Shown here: positions 35,336 through 49,148 of the stretch, piece by piece
How the letters are laid out: each line of letters begins with the position of its first letter
How positions within the stretch are numbered: the stretch's first letter is position 1
DNA from: Mesostigma viride
Taxonomy: Eukaryota; Streptophyta; Mesostigmatophyceae; Mesostigmatales; Mesostigmataceae
Reading direction: 5' to 3'
NCBI GenBank assembly: GCA_009746045.1
Contig: RPFO01000532.1
Location: forward strand, 15,001 to 79,000
DNA length: 64,000 nucleotides
Program-made: the position numbers and the translations under genes
The notes under the pieces: generated by a model
Seen by the model: only the letters and a program-made list of their open reading frames with translations
Databases searched by the model: none
What the model was told of the DNA's origin: nothing

Positions 35336-38266
35336 GTGCCCGGGCCTCTGCAGCAGGCGGCCCTAGATGGGATCGATGATGCTTGCAGGTCCTTTGTCCG
35401 CCGGAACGGTGGTTCCGTAGCGGCAATGGCAGGATCTGTAGTGGATGGGGGTGAATATGCTGAAGGAGCCCCTTACGAACCGTTAGTGGCCGCACGCTTG
35501 GCTTTGCCTGGTCCGGGGGAAGGTGGCCAAGTGGATGTGCTGAACTTACTACCCCCCTCTTGGGGAGCAATTTTGAATGATGAGAGTAGGATGGTACGGA
35601 CGCTGAGCCCAGCAGAGCGGATCTTGCAGAAGTCGATGCGGATCTCGCGGGGGTGTAGCATGGAGGAGTTCGCGCGGGTTTGCACGGTGTGTGTGGAGAG
35701 GGGGATTTTGGGTGGATTTTTTGAGGAGGAGCCGCCTATGGTGAACGGTACTTTTGGGGTCGGAAAGCCCGACGGCCGTATACGGCTGATTGTGGACAAC
35801 CGGCGTGGCAACATGCCACTACCTGATCCTATGCCCGCTTTTTTACCACACCTTGGCGTGATTTGCGATTTGCCCACGCGCGCTGGGGAGGATGTTTTTG
35901 GGGGCGTATCAGATTTGGATTCGTACTACAACAGACTCCGCCTGCCAGTTTGGATGCGGCGGTACTGTGCGTGGATGCCGGTGTGGTCGGATCTGGTGGG
36001 CCTGAGTGGGGCTCGTCGGAAGGTGTGGCCGTGGATGTTGTGCTGGCCAATGGGCAACAAGCTGGCCGTCGCGGTGGCCCAGTGTGTGCATCAGTCTGTG
36101 TTGTACCGCTGTGGCCCCAAGCCGCCGTTGGAGGCTAGTCGTGGGCTGAGCATCAACATGTCCGCGCTGATCCTGGTGGCGGAGGCCAACGAGGCGGGGG
36201 AGACCGTCCGGCTGAGGCTGGAGGAGGACCCTGCTGCGCCCTTGGCGCCCTCGCCGTGCTTCGAATCTCGGCAGGATCTGGAAGGTATGCATGCTGTGAC
36301 GATCGATGACCTCCATTTCACCCACTGTGCGTCGGTGGATGGGGTGAATCAGCAGCTAGATCGTGTTCAGGCTGCCTACGCCGCTGTTGGGCTGGTGCAG
36401 AAGTCTGACAAGGTGGTACGGGCGACAGCAGAGCAGACTGGTGTGCAGGCGGTGGGGGTCATTCACCAAAGGGATGGTGACGTGGTGCCTGTTCCTGAGC
36501 GTGTGGTGGCAGTTATCGCCGCTACTCATAGAATCTTAGATCGCGGGTTTACATACTACCGCGAACTTAGTTCTGTGCTTGGGAAGTGGGTGTGGATGCA
36601 TCTGCTGTGCCGCCCCATGCTTTCGGTGTGGTCTGAGACGTACCGGCTGCTAGCAGCCATGAATGCCTCCCTGCCTGGGCGCCGCTGGCGCCTCCCTGCG
36701 GGGGCCCGCCAGGAGCTTCAGGCGGCGATCGACCTGGCCCCCTTTTTGAGGGCGGCCAGGGCCCGGCCCCTTTCTGACCGGGTCGTCGCAAGTGATGCGA
36801 GCGGCTCCGGCGGTGGGGTGGTCTACAGGGACCTGCCTGGGGCCGATTGTGCCCGGCTGGCGACCCGGCGCGAAGCGCGGGGGTGGCGGACGACAGCTTT
36901 AACGTCTGGGGAGGACTGGGACCTGGAGCGCATGGAGGAGGGGGACTACAGCCTGCTGGATAGTGGCCACTGGCGTACGGCACTGTCCTACCGGTGGCGG
37001 GGGCAGCCTAACCACATCAACGTCAAGGAGGCGATTGCTGCGACACAGGGGGTCGAGTGGTCGTGCCGGACCAAGGCGTGTCGGGGTAAGCGAGTCGTCC
37101 GGCTCGTAGACTCCAGTGCTGTGGTGGGGGCGTTTGTCAGAGGGCGGTCGTCTTCCTACCGTCTCAACCAGCTGGTTCGACGCTACTGCGCTCTGTCACT
37201 GGCTGGCGACATGCAGAGCCACTGGGTCTGGGTGGCTACCGACCACAACCCAGCTGACAAGGCCAGTCGGCGTGGCGCTTGGGTTCCTGACTTGACCCGG
37301 TGTGGTGACGTGCATCCCAACCCTGGGCCTGAGGGGGCGCGACGCCCTCGGGACTTGGCACTTTTGGAGGGCACAGTCAACCCTGTGTCTACCTTGCCAG
37401 CGTACCGACGTGCGGCGGCTGTCTACGTGGCGTGGGCGCCACCTGGCCCTGTCGACCCAGCTGACGCCGAAGCCATTTTCTGTGAGTGGATTTCTGCTGT
37501 CTACCATGCCAGAGGCGGGCGGGGGCGTACCTTATGCCAGCATGCCAAGGCCTGTCTGCACCTGTACTACCCCGACATTGTTCGGAATTGGGTACTGGCG
37601 GACCGCCTGCTAGCAGGTTGGCAGCGGCTTGTTCCGGCTGTCAGCCCTCCGCCTATGCCCTGGCGCCTTTGCTATTTCACTGCCCTGTTGCTAGTTTCAC
37701 GTCGACAGGTGCATTTGAGTGCGTTGATTATTATTGCTTTCCAGCAGTATTTACGCATTAGCGAGGCGCTAGGGCTGCGGGTTCGGGATGTGGCTCATCC
37801 CGGCCACCCCCTTCTCGAGCCAGGGCCCATGGTCGGTGCCCTTGTGCTGCGCAACCCCAAAACTGCGCAGGGGGCGGCCCAGCACGTCCTCGTCCGGGAT
37901 CCACTTTCTTTGTGGCTCCTGCGACGTCTGACGGCTGGCCAGCCCCCGGATGCACTCCTCTTTCGAGGCTTAACGTACAGCCAGGCTAGGCAGCAGTGGG
38001 AGGCTGTGCAGGCCCGCATGAGCATCCCAGGGATGTTTTCTTTTCACAGCCTCCGGCATGGGGGGGCGACGCACGACGCCATCGCTGGCGAGTCGCCGGA
38101 GGCCATCCAGCTGCGCGGCCGGTGGGCTTCGGCCCTCTCGGTCACGCGCTACATTGGCCTCCACCGCAGCCTCCTGGGGCGCGACATCCCACCCGCCCTC
38201 TGGGCTCAGGCCCTGGGTTTTGACCCAGCGGCTTTCCGGCGCCACTTCGGTGGCGTCGAGTTTTGA
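35336..38266 (+). CDS. Element P2 ORF2: RT-RNase H-tyrosine recombinase polyprotein
   Basis: Predicted protein identical to ORF2 of copy 1 over 976 codons, with all RT, RNase H and recombinase catalytic residues and the 2A-like motif (37307-37330). As there, the first codon counted is a GTG and the first in-frame ATG is codon 31 (35426). The protein may be functional, but this copy lacks the 3' split repeats and should not be able to complete its own transposition cycle. It could act as a source of enzyme if transcribed to a downstream poly(A) site. Confidence 0.92.
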   Translation: MPGPLQQAALDGIDDACRSFVRRNGGSVAAMAGSVVDGGEYAEGAPYEPLVAARLALPGPGEGGQVDVLNLLPPSWGAILNDESRMVRTLSPAERILQKSMRISRGCSMEEFARVCTVCVERGILGGFFEEEPPMVNGTFGVGKPDGRIRLIVDNRRGNMPLPDPMPAFLPHLGVICDLPTRAGEDVFGGVSDLDSYYNRLRLPVWMRRYCAWMPVWSDLVGLSGARRKVWPWMLCWPMGNKLAVAVAQCVHQSVLYRCGPKPPLEASRGLSINMSALILVAEANEAGETVRLRLEEDPAAPLAPSPCFESRQDLEGMHAVTIDDLHFTHCASVDGVNQQLDRVQAAYAAVGLVQKSDKVVRATAEQTGVQAVGVIHQRDGDVVPVPERVVAVIAATHRILDRGFTYYRELSSVLGKWVWMHLLCRPMLSVWSETYRLLAAMNASLPGRRWRLPAGARQELQAAIDLAPFLRAARARPLSDRVVASDASGSGGGVVYRDLPGADCARLATRREARGWRTTALTSGEDWDLERMEEGDYSLLDSGHWRTALSYRWRGQPNHINVKEAIAATQGVEWSCRTKACRGKRVVRLVDSSAVVGAFVRGRSSSYRLNQLVRRYCALSLAGDMQSHWVWVATDHNPADKASRRGAWVPDLTRCGDVHPNPGPEGARRPRDLALLEGTVNPVSTLPAYRRAAAVYVAWAPPGPVDPADAEAIFCEWISAVYHARGGRGRTLCQHAKACLHLYYPDIVRNWVLADRLLAGWQRLVPAVSPPPMPWRLCYFTALLLVSRRQVHLSALIIIAFQQYLRISEALGLRVRDVAHPGHPLLEPGPMVGALVLRNPKTAQGAAQHVLVRDPLSLWLLRRLTAGQPPDALLFRGLTYSQARQQWEAVQARMSIPGMFSFHSLRHGGATHDAIAGESPEAIQLRGRWASALSVTRYIGLHRSLLGRDIPPALWAQALGFDPAAFRRHFGGVEF

Positions 38267-38349
38267 CGTCCTCCTGTTTTTACCTCTCGTCTTTTAGCTA
38301 TCAACTGACCTCACCCTTGTGTGGGAGGTCAGGGGGGAAATGGTTTAAC

Positions 38350-39593
38350 GAGCCTTGGCGCACCGCAGCCGAGTGGAGCTTTATTATGGTATATAATGCA
38401 TTTTCTTAAAACAAAGCCGGACCGCACTGCCGGGTTTAGCACGCACCCCCCTGTGGGGGGCGCGTGAAAACGGCAAAGGCAAAGCGGAGCCCGCCGCCTT
38501 TTGGCGGGCGTAGCGGAGCCTTGTTTTCACGCGCCCCCCGCGAGGGGAAAATTTTTTTCCAGGCTTGCCAGCGCTGTAGAATTTCTTAACCAGATTTTTT
38601 GTAAGTGCGCATGAATACCCACGGTTTTCCGCAGCTTCCCACCTCTCCCTTATCGCCAAGGGCAGAAGGGGCCTGCTCGCCGGAGCGCCGAGAGGGTACA
38701 GAGTGCCTGCCGACCTACCCATGCCGACAGGACCCCCCCCGACCCACGGCAGCCGCTGCCTTTGCTGAAAAACTGGGCAATTATGAATAGCGCGCTCCTC
38801 CCACCAAGATTCGCTCCAGCCCCGCATCCTCCCCGAAACTCCCGTCTGGCCACAGGCCGAAAGATCGGGTCCGCTGTCAGGCTCCTGGTAGTTATGGGCT
38901 ACCCTGGCACCCCACGCTAGCCATCTCCACGTTTAAGGCAGATTCGCCTCCACCTGTGATTCTTTCCACCGTAGCCGCTGGCCCTGGCCTGTATGGCTCC
39001 TTCCCTGACGTTGTCCGACTAAAAACGCAGCTTCCCCAGTGTCAGGAAGCTGCTTGCCGCACCCAGGGGTAGAGGGGAATCGTCAGTGGGCCCAGCGCCG
39101 GAAATCACACCCTTTTACTCAAATCGTAGAGCCCCCCACCCAACAACCATTACCGTGGCCTGTAACGGTAGGTGGCGATCATAAAGACTTTTATTCCAGG
39201 CCTCTCCACGCCCGGAGAGGCCGATAGCATCGTCTTACATTCAGCGCAGCCGCCATAGCGGCCAGCCGACCTTGCCAGCAAATGCTGGGATCAAGTTGCG
39301 AAGCTGCAAAAAGGCCTCCCTACGTTCACCACACCACTCTAAGTACGGTGTGAAAATGGAAAACAAAGCACATGTCTCAAGGCGCCGCGCCCCCCTCAAT
39401 CAAGGGCGGGCACGGTTGCCAGTAGGCACTAGTACCGGCGCACCGCCGGTCCCTTTTCTCTCTCTAGTCCTAAGTAACAACAAGCACCTAACATGGTGCA
39501 GGTGACGTACGGTAGAGCTACGCTACAGGCGGCAGATCGGCCCCCTTTGAGCCCGCCGCAACATAACTATAAAATGAGCAGATAGCTCAGAAA
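38350..39593 (-). mobile_element. Element E copy 2, partial, fused tail-to-tail to element P2
   Basis: Matches element E1 from GAGCCTTGGCGCA (15296) to the A1 end. A1 is 39302-39593 and AT lies at 39594-39595. The part of the internal region toward B1, and B1, A2 and B2, are missing. The joint with P2 (TTTAAC|GAGCC) has a two-base AC overlap, consistent with deletion or end joining. Small indels against E1 are spread through the internal region. Confidence 0.88.
39302..39593 (-). repeat. Element E2 A1 repeat
   Basis: 292 bp. It shares CAGGCGG and GGTGCAGG variants with E3 rather than E1, so E2 and E3 are closer relatives. Confidence 0.9.
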
Positions 39594-42500
39594 ATCATCT
39601 CTAAATACTGTAGTATGGGATCATCCATAAGTATTGGATCATCTCTAAATACTGTAGTATGGGTCCATCCATTAGTATTGGATTATCTCCAAATACTGTA
39701 GTATGGGATCATCCATAAGTATTGGATTATCTCTAAATACTGTAGTATGGGTCCATCCATAAGTATGGGATCATCTCTAAATACTGTAGTATGGGATCAT
39801 CTCTAAATACTGTAGTATGGGATCATCTCTAAATACTGTAGTATGGGATCATCCATAAGTATGGGATCATCTCTAAATACTGTAGTATGGGATTATCTCT
39901 AAATACTGTAGTATGGGATCATCCATAAGTATTGGATCATCTCTAAATACTGTAGTATGGGTTCATCCATTAGTATTGGATTATCTCTAAATACTGTAGT
40001 ATGGGTTCATCCATAAGTATTGGATTATCTCTAAATACTGTAGTATGGGTCCATCCATAAGTATGGGATCATCTCTAAATACTGTAGTATGGGATCATCT
40101 CTAAATACTGTAGTATGGGATCATCTCTAAATACTGTAGTATGGGTCCATCCATAAGTATTAGATTATCTCTAAATACTGTAGTATGGGATCATCCATAA
40201 GTATTGGATCATCTCTAAATACTGTAGTATGGGATCATCTCTAAATACTGTAGTATGGGATCATCTCTAAATACTGTAGTATGGGATCATCTCTAAATAC
40301 TGTAGTATGGGTCCATCCATAAGTATTGGATTATCTCTAAATACTGTAGTATGGGATTATCTCTAAATACTGTAGTATGGGATCATCTCTAAATACTGTA
40401 GTATGGGATCATCCATAAGTATGGGATCATCTCTAAATACTGTAGTATGGGATCATCTCTAAATACTGTAGTATGGGTTCATCCATAAGTATTGGATCAT
40501 CTCTAAATACTGTAGTATGGGATCATCTCTAAATACTGTAGTATGGGTTCATCCATAAGTATGGGATCATCTCTAAATACTGTAGTATGGGTTCATCCAT
40601 AAGTATGGGATCATCTCTAAATACTGTAGTATGGGATCATCTCTAAATACTGTAGTATGGGATCATCCATAAGTATTGGATTATCTCTAAATACTGTAGT
40701 ATGGGATCATCTCCAAATACTGTAGTATGGGATCATCCATAAGTATGGGATTATCTCTAAATACTGTAGTATGGGATCATCTCTAAATACTGTAGTATGG
40801 GTTCATCCATAAGTATTGGATCATCTCTAAATACTGTAGTATGGGTTCATCCATTAGTATTTGATTATCTCTAAATACTGTAGTATGGGTCCATCCATAA
40901 GTATGGGTTCATCTCTAAATACTGTAGTATGGGATCATCCATAAGTATTGGATTATCTCTAAATACTGTAGTATGGGATCATCTCTAAATACTGTAGTAT
41001 GGGTTCATCCATAAGTATTGGATCATCTCTAAATACTGTAGTATGGGATCATCTCTAAATACTGTAGTATGGGATCATCTCTAAATACTGTAGTATGGGT
41101 TCATCCATAAGTATTGGATTATCTCTAAATACTGTAGTATGGGTTCATCTCTAAATACTGTAGTATGGGATCATCTCTAAATACTGTAGTATGGGATCAT
41201 CCATAAGTATTGGATCATCTCTAAATACTGTAGTATGGGATCATCTCTAAATACTGTAGTATGGGTCCATCCATAAGTATGGGATCATCTCTAAATACTG
41301 TAGTATGGGATCATCTCTAAATACTGTAGTATGGGATCATCTCTAAATACTGTAGTATGGGTTCATCCATAAGTATTGGATCATCTCTAAATACTGTAGT
41401 ATGGGATCATCTCTAAATACTGTAGTATGGGTTCATCCATAAGTATTGGATTATCTCTAAATAATGTAGTATGGGATCATCTCTAAATACTGTAGTATGG
41501 GTTCATCCATAAGTATGGGATCATCTCTAAATACTGTAGTATGGGTTCATCTCTAAATACTATAGTATGGGTCCATCCATAAGTATTGGATCATCTCTAA
41601 ATACTGTAGTATGGGATCATCTCTAAATACTGTAGTATGGGTTCATCCATAAGTATTGGATCATCTCTAAATACTGTAGTATGGGATCATCTCTAAATAC
41701 TGTAGTATGGGATCATCTCTAAATACTGTAGTATGGGATCATCCATAAGTATTGGATTATCTCTAAATACTGTAGTATGGGATCATCTCTACATACTGTA
41801 GTATGGGTCCATCCATAAGTATGGGATCATCTCTAAATACTGTAGTATGGGATCATCTCTAAATACTGTAGTATGGGATCATCTCTAAATACTGTAGTAT
41901 GGGTTCATCCATAAGTATTGGATTATCTCTAAATACTGTAGTATGGGTTCATCCATAAGTATGGGATCATCTCTAAATACTGTAGTATGGGTTCATCCAT
42001 AAGTATTGGATTATCTCTAAATACTGTAGTATGGGATCATCTCTAAATACTGTAGTATGGGATCATCTCTAAATACTGTGGTATGGGATCATCTCTAAAT
42101 ACTGTAGTATGGGATCATCCATAAGTATGGGATCATCTCTAAATACTGTAGTATGGGATCATCTCTAAATACTGTAGTATGGGTCCATCCATAAGTATGG
42201 GATCATCTCTAAATACTGTAGTATGGGATCATCTCTAAATACTGTAGTATGGGATCATCTCTAAATACTGTAGTATGGGTTCATCCATAAGTATTGGATT
42301 ATCTCTAAATACTGTAGTATGGGTTCATCCATAAGTATGGGATCATCTCTAAATACTGTAGTATGGGTTCATCCATAAGTACTGGATTATCTCTAAATAC
42401 TGTAGTATGGGATCATCTCTAAATACTGTAGTATGGGATCATCTCTAAATACTGTGGTATGGGATCATCTCTAAATACTGTAGTATGGGATCATCCATAA

Positions 42501-45500
42501 GTATGGGATCATCTCTAAATACTGTAGTATGGGATCATCTCTAAATACTGTAGTATGGGTTCATCCATAAGTATTGGATTATCTCTAAATACTGTAGTAT
42601 GGGTTCATCCATAAGTATGGGATCATCTCTAAATACTGTAGTATGGGTTCATCCATAAGTATTGGATTATCTCTAAATACTGTAGTATGGGATCATCTCT
42701 AAATACTGTAGTATGGGATCATCTCTAAATACTGTGGTATGGGATCATCTCTAAATACTGTAGTATGGGTTCATCCATAAGTATTGGATCATCTCTAAAT
42801 ACTGTAGTATGGGATCATCTCTAAATACTGTAGTATGGGATCATCTCTAAATACTGTGGTATGGGATCATCTCTAAATACTGTAGTATGGGATCATCCAT
42901 AAGTATTGGATCATCTCTAAATACTGTAGTATGGGATCATCTCTAAATACTGTAGTATGGGTCCATCCATAAGTATTGGATTATCTCTAAATACTGTAGT
43001 ATGGGATTATCTCTAAATACTGTAGTATGGGTTCATCCATAAGTATGGGATCATCTCTAAATACTGTAGTATGGGTTCATCCATAAGTATGGGATCATCT
43101 CTAAATACTGTAGTATGGGATCATCTCTAAATACTGTAGTATGGGATCATCCATAAGTATGGGATCATCTCTAAATACTGTAGTATGGGATCATCCATAA
43201 GTATGGGATCATCTCTAAATACTGTAGTATGGGATCATCCATAAGTATTGGATTATCTCTAAATACTGTAGTATGGGATCATCTCTAAATACTGTAGTAT
43301 GGGTCCATCCATAAGTATGGGATCATCTCTAAATACTGTAGTATGGGATCATCTCTAAATACTGTAGTATGGGATCATCCATAAGTATGGGATCATCTCT
43401 AAATACTGTAGTATGGGATCATCCATAAGTATTGGATTATCTCTAAATACTGTAGTATGGGATCATCTCTAAATACTGTAGTATGGGATCATCCATAAGT
43501 ATGGGATCATCTCTAAATACTGTAGTATGGGATCATCCATAAGTATGGGATCATCTCTAAATACTGTAGTATGGGATCATCCATAAGTATTGGATTATCT
43601 CTAAATACTGTGGTATGGGATCATCTCTAAATACTGTAGTATGGGTTCATCCATAAGTATTGGATCATCTCTAAATACTGTAGTATGGGATCATCTCTAA
43701 ATACTGTAGTATGGGTCCATCCATAAGTATTGGATCATCTCTAAATACTGTAGTATGGGATCATCCATAAGTATTGGATCATCTCTAAATACTGTAGTAT
43801 GGGATCATCTCTAAATACTGTAGTATGGGTCCATCCATAAGTATTGGATTATCTCTAAATACTGTAGTATGGGATCATCTCTAAATACTGTAGTATGGGA
43901 TCATCTCTAAATACTGTAGTATGGGATCATCTCTAAATACTGTAGTATGGGATCATCTCTAAATACTGTAGTATGGGATCATCTCTAAATACTGTAGTAT
44001 GGGTTCATCCATAAGTATTGGATCATCTCTAAATACTGTAGTATGGGTTCATCCATAAGTATTGGATCATCTCTAAATACTGTAGTATGGGATCATCCAT
44101 AAGTATGGGATCATCTCTAAATACTGTAGTATGGGATCATCTCTAAATACTGTAGTATGGGTTCATCCATAAGTATTGGATTATCTCTAAATACTGTAGT
44201 ATGGGATCATCTCTAAATACTGTAGTATGGGATCATCTCTAAATACTATAGTATGGGATCATCTCTAAATACTGTAGTATGGGATCATCTCTAAATACTG
44301 TAGTATGGGATCATCTCTAAATACTGTAGTATGGGATCATCTCTAAATACTGTAGTATGGGATCATCTCTAAATACTGTAGTATGGGATCATCTCTAAAT
44401 ACTGTAGTATGGGATCATCTCTAAATACTGTAGTATGGGATCATCTCTAAATACTGTAGTATGGGTTCATCCATAAGTTTTGGATCATCTCTAAATACTG
44501 TAGTATGGGATCATCTCTAAATACTGTAGTATGGGTTCATCCATAAGTATTGGATTATCTCTAAATACTGTAGTATGGGATTATCTCTAAATACTGTAGT
44601 ATGGGTTCATCCATAAGTATTGGATTATCTCTAAATACTGTAGTATGGGATCATCTCTAAATACTGTAGTATGGGTTCATCCATAAGTATGGGATCATCT
44701 CTAAATACTGTAGTATGGGATCATCTCTAAATACTGTAGTATGGGTTCATCCATAAGTATGGGTTCATCTCTAAATACTGTAGTATGGGATCATCTCTAA
44801 ATACTGTAGTATGGGTTCATCCATAAGTATTGGATTATCTCTAAATACTGTAGTATGGGTTCATCCATAAGTATTGGATCATCTCTAAATACTGTAGTAT
44901 GGGATCATCTCTAAATACTGTAGTATGGGATCATCTCTAAATACTGTAGTATGGGTTCATCCATAAGTATTGGATCATCTCTAAATACTGTAGTATGGGA
45001 TCATCTCTAAATACTGTAGTATGGGATTATCTCTAAATACTGTGGTATGGGATCATCTCTAAATACTGTAGTATGGGATCATCTCTAAATACTGTAGTAT
45101 GGGATTATCTCTAAATACTGTAGTATGGGATCATCCATAAGTATGGGATCATCTCTAAATACTGTAGTATGGGTTCATCTCTAAATACTGTAGTATGGGA
45201 TCATCCATAAGTATGGGATCATCTCTAAATACTGTAGTATGGGATCATCTCTAAATACTGTAGTATGGGTTCATCCATAAGTATTGGATTATCTCTAAAT
45301 ACTGTAGTATGGGATCATCTCTAAATACTGTAGTATGGGATCATCTCTAAATACTGTAGTATGGGTTCATCCATAAGTATGGGTTCATCTCTAAATACTG
45401 TGGTATGGGTTCATCTCTAAATACTGTAGTATGGGATCATCCATAAGTATTGGATCATCTCTAAATACTGTAGTATGGGATCATCTCTAAATACTGTAGT

Positions 45501-48500
45501 ATGGGTTCATCCATTAGTATTGGATTATCTCTAAATACTGTAGTATGGGTTCATCCATAAGTATGGGATCATCTCTAAATACTGTAGTATGGGTTCATCC
45601 ATAAGTATTGGATTATCTCTAAATACTGTAGTATGGGATCATCTCTAAATACTGTAGTATGGGATCATCTCTAAATACTGTGGTATGGGATCATCTCTAA
45701 ATACTGTAGTATGGGATCATCCATAAGTATGGGATCATCTCTAAATACTGTAGTATGGGATCATCTCTAAATACTGTAGTATGGGTCCATCCATAAGTAT
45801 GGGATCATCTCTAAATACTGTAGTATGGGATCATCTCTAAATACTGTAGTATGGGATCATCTCTAAATACTGTAGTATGGGTTCATCCATAAGTATTGGA
45901 TTATCTCTAAATACTGTAGTATGGGTTCATCCATAAGTATGGGATCATCTCTAAATACTGTAGTATGGGTTCATCCATAAGTACTGGATTATCTCTAAAT
46001 ACTGTAGTATGGGATCATCTCTAAATACTGTAGTATGGGATCATCTCTAAATACTGTGGTATGGGATCATCTCTAAATACTGTAGTATGGGATCATCCAT
46101 AAGTATGGGATCATCTCCAAATACTGTAGTATGGGATCATCTCTAAATACTGTAGTATGGGTTCATCCATAAGTATTGGATTATCTCTAAATACTGTAGT
46201 ATGGGTTCATCCATAAGTATGGGATCATCTCTAAATACTGTAGTATGGGTTCATCCATAAGTATTGGATTATCTCTAAATACTGTAGTATGGGATCATCT
46301 CTAAATACTGTAGTATGGGATCATCTCTAAATACTGTGGTATGGGATCATCTCTAAATACTGTAGTATGGGTTCATCCATAAGTATTGGATCATCTCTAA
46401 ATACTGTAGTATGGGATCATCTCTAAATACTGTAGTATGGGATCATCTCTAAATACTGTGGTATGGGATCATCTCTAAATACTGTAGTATGGGATCATCC
46501 ATAAGTATTGGATCATCTCTAAATACTGTAGTATGGGATCATCTCTAAATACTGTAGTATGGGTCCATCCATAAGTATTGGATTATCTCTAAATACTGTA
46601 GTATGGGATTATCTCTAAATACTGTAGTATGGGTTCATCCATAAGTATGGGATCATCTCTAAATACTGTAGTATGGGTTCATCCATAAGTATGGGATCAT
46701 CTCTAAATACTGTAGTATGGGATCATCTCTAAATACTGTAGTATGGGATCATCCATAAGTATGGGATCATCTCTAAATACTGTAGTATGGGATCATCCAT
46801 AAGTATGGGATCATCTCTAAATACTGTAGTATGGGATCATCCATAAGTATTGGATTATCTCTAAATACTGTAGTATGGGATCATCTCTAAATACTGTAGT
46901 ATGGGTCCATCCATAAGTATGGGATCATCTCTAAATACTGTAGTATGGGATCATCTCTAAATACTGTAGTATGGGATCATCCATAAGTATGGGATCATCT
47001 CTAAATACTGTAGTATGGGATCATCCATAAGTATTGGATTATCTCTAAATACTGTAGTATGGGATCATCTCTAAATACTGTAGTATGGGATCATCCATAA
47101 GTATGGGATCATCTCTAAATACTGTAGTATGGGATCATCCATAAGTATGGGATCATCTCTAAATACTGTAGTATGGGATCATCCATAAGTATTGGATTAT
47201 CTCTAAATACTGTGGTATGGGATCATCTCTAAATACTGTAGTATGGGTTCATCCATAAGTATTGGATCATCTCTAAATACTGTAGTATGGGATCATCTCT
47301 AAATACTGTAGTATGGGTCCATCCATAAGTATTGGATCATCTCTAAATACTGTAGTATGGGATCATCCATAAGTATTGGATCATCTCTAAATACTGTAGT
47401 ATGGGATCATCTCTAAATACTGTAGTATGGGTCCATCCATAAGTATTGGATTATCTCTAAATACTGTAGTATGGGATCATCTCTAAATACTGTAGTATGG
47501 GATCATCTCTAAATACTGTAGTATGGGATCATCTCTAAATACTGTAGTATGGGATCATCTCTAAATACTGTAGTATGGGATCATCTCTAAATACTGTAGT
47601 ATGGGTTCATCCATAAGTTTTGGATCATCTCTAAATACTGTAGTATGGGTTCATCCATAAGTATTGGATCATCTCTAAATACTGTAGTATGGGATCATCC
47701 ATAAGTATGGGATCATCTCTAAATACTGTAGTATGGGATCATCTCTAAATACTGTAGTATGGGTTCATCCATAAGTATTGGATTATCTCTAAATACTGTA
47801 GTATGGGATCATCTCTAAATACTGTAGTATGGGATCATCTCTAAATACTATAGTATGGGATCATCTCTAAATACTGTAGTATGGGATCATCTCTAAATAC
47901 TGTAGTATGGGATCATCTCTAAATACTGTAGTATGGGATCATCTCTAAATACTGTAGTATGGGATCATCTCTAAATACTGTAGTATGGGATCATCTCTAA
48001 ATACTGTAGTATGGGATCATCTCTAAATACTGTAGTATGGGATCATCTCTAAATACTGTAGTATGGGTTCATCCATAAGTTTTGGATCATCTCTAAATAC
48101 TGTAGTATGGGATCATCTCTAAATACTGTAGTATGGGTTCATCCATAAGTATTGGATTATCTCTAAATACTGTAGTATGGGATTATCTCTAAATACTGTA
48201 GTATGGGTTCATCCATAAGTATTGGATTATCTCTAAATACTGTAGTATGGGATCATCTCTAAATACTGTAGTATGGGTTCATCCATAAGTATGGGATCAT
48301 CTCTAAATACTGTAGTATGGGATCATCTCTAAATACTGTAGTATGGGTTCATCCATAAGTATGGGTTCATCTCTAAATACTGTAGTATGGGATCATCTCT
48401 AAATACTGTAGTATGGGTTCATCCATAAGTATTGGATTATCTCTAAATACTGTAGTATGGGTTCATCCATAAGTATTGGATCATCTCTAAATACTGTAGT

Positions 48501-49148
48501 ATGGGATCATCTCTAAATACTGTAGTATGGGATCATCTCTAAATACTGTAGTATGGGTTCATCCATAAGTATTGGATCATCTCTAAATACTGTAGTATGG
48601 GATCATCTCTAAATACTGTAGTATGGGATTATCTCTAAATACTGTGGTATGGGATCATCTCTAAATACTGTAGTATGGGATCATCTCTAAATACTGTAGT
48701 ATGGGATTATCTCTAAATACTGTAGTATGGGATCATCCATAAGTATGGGATCATCTCTAAATACTGTAGTATGGGTTCATCTCTAAATACTGTAGTATGG
48801 GATCATCCATAAGTATGGGATCATCTCTAAATACTGTAGTATGGGATCATCTCTAAATACTGTAGTATGGGTTCATCCATAAGTATTGGATTATCTCTAA
48901 ATACTGTAGTATGGGATCATCTCTAAATACTGTAGTATGGGATCATCTCTAAATACTGTAGTATGGGTTCATCCATAAGTATGGGTTCATCTCTAAATAC
49001 TGTGGTATGGGTTCATCTCTAAATACTGTAGTATGGGATCATCCATAAGTATTGGATCATCTCTAAATACTGTAGTATGGGATCATCTCTAAATACTGTA
49101 GTATGGGATCATCTCTAAATACTGTAGTATGGGATCATCCATAAGTAT
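39594..49148 (+). repeat. Satellite array block 4
   Basis: 9.55 kb of A/B modules. A 3602-bp tandem duplication (about 41880-45480 repeated at about 45482-49083) is shown by matched rare variants: GTACTGG at 42379/45981, CCATAAGTTTTGG at 44471/48073 and TGGTATGGGTTC at 45401/49003. The segment near 39850-40330 matches 17910-18390 at an offset of 21941. No gene is visible. Confidence 0.97.

Larger units (their letters stand above)
33759..38349 (+). mobile_element. Element P copy 2, 3'-truncated
   Basis: A1 (33759-33968), ORF1, ORF2 and the start of the 3' region are present. The left flank ends GTAT (AT at 33757-33758). The sequence stops at GAAATGGTTTAAC, about 80 bp after ORF2, and continues directly into an inverted part of element E. 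B1, A2 and B2 are missing. It is almost identical to copy 1, sharing the ORF1 deletion. Confidence 0.92.
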
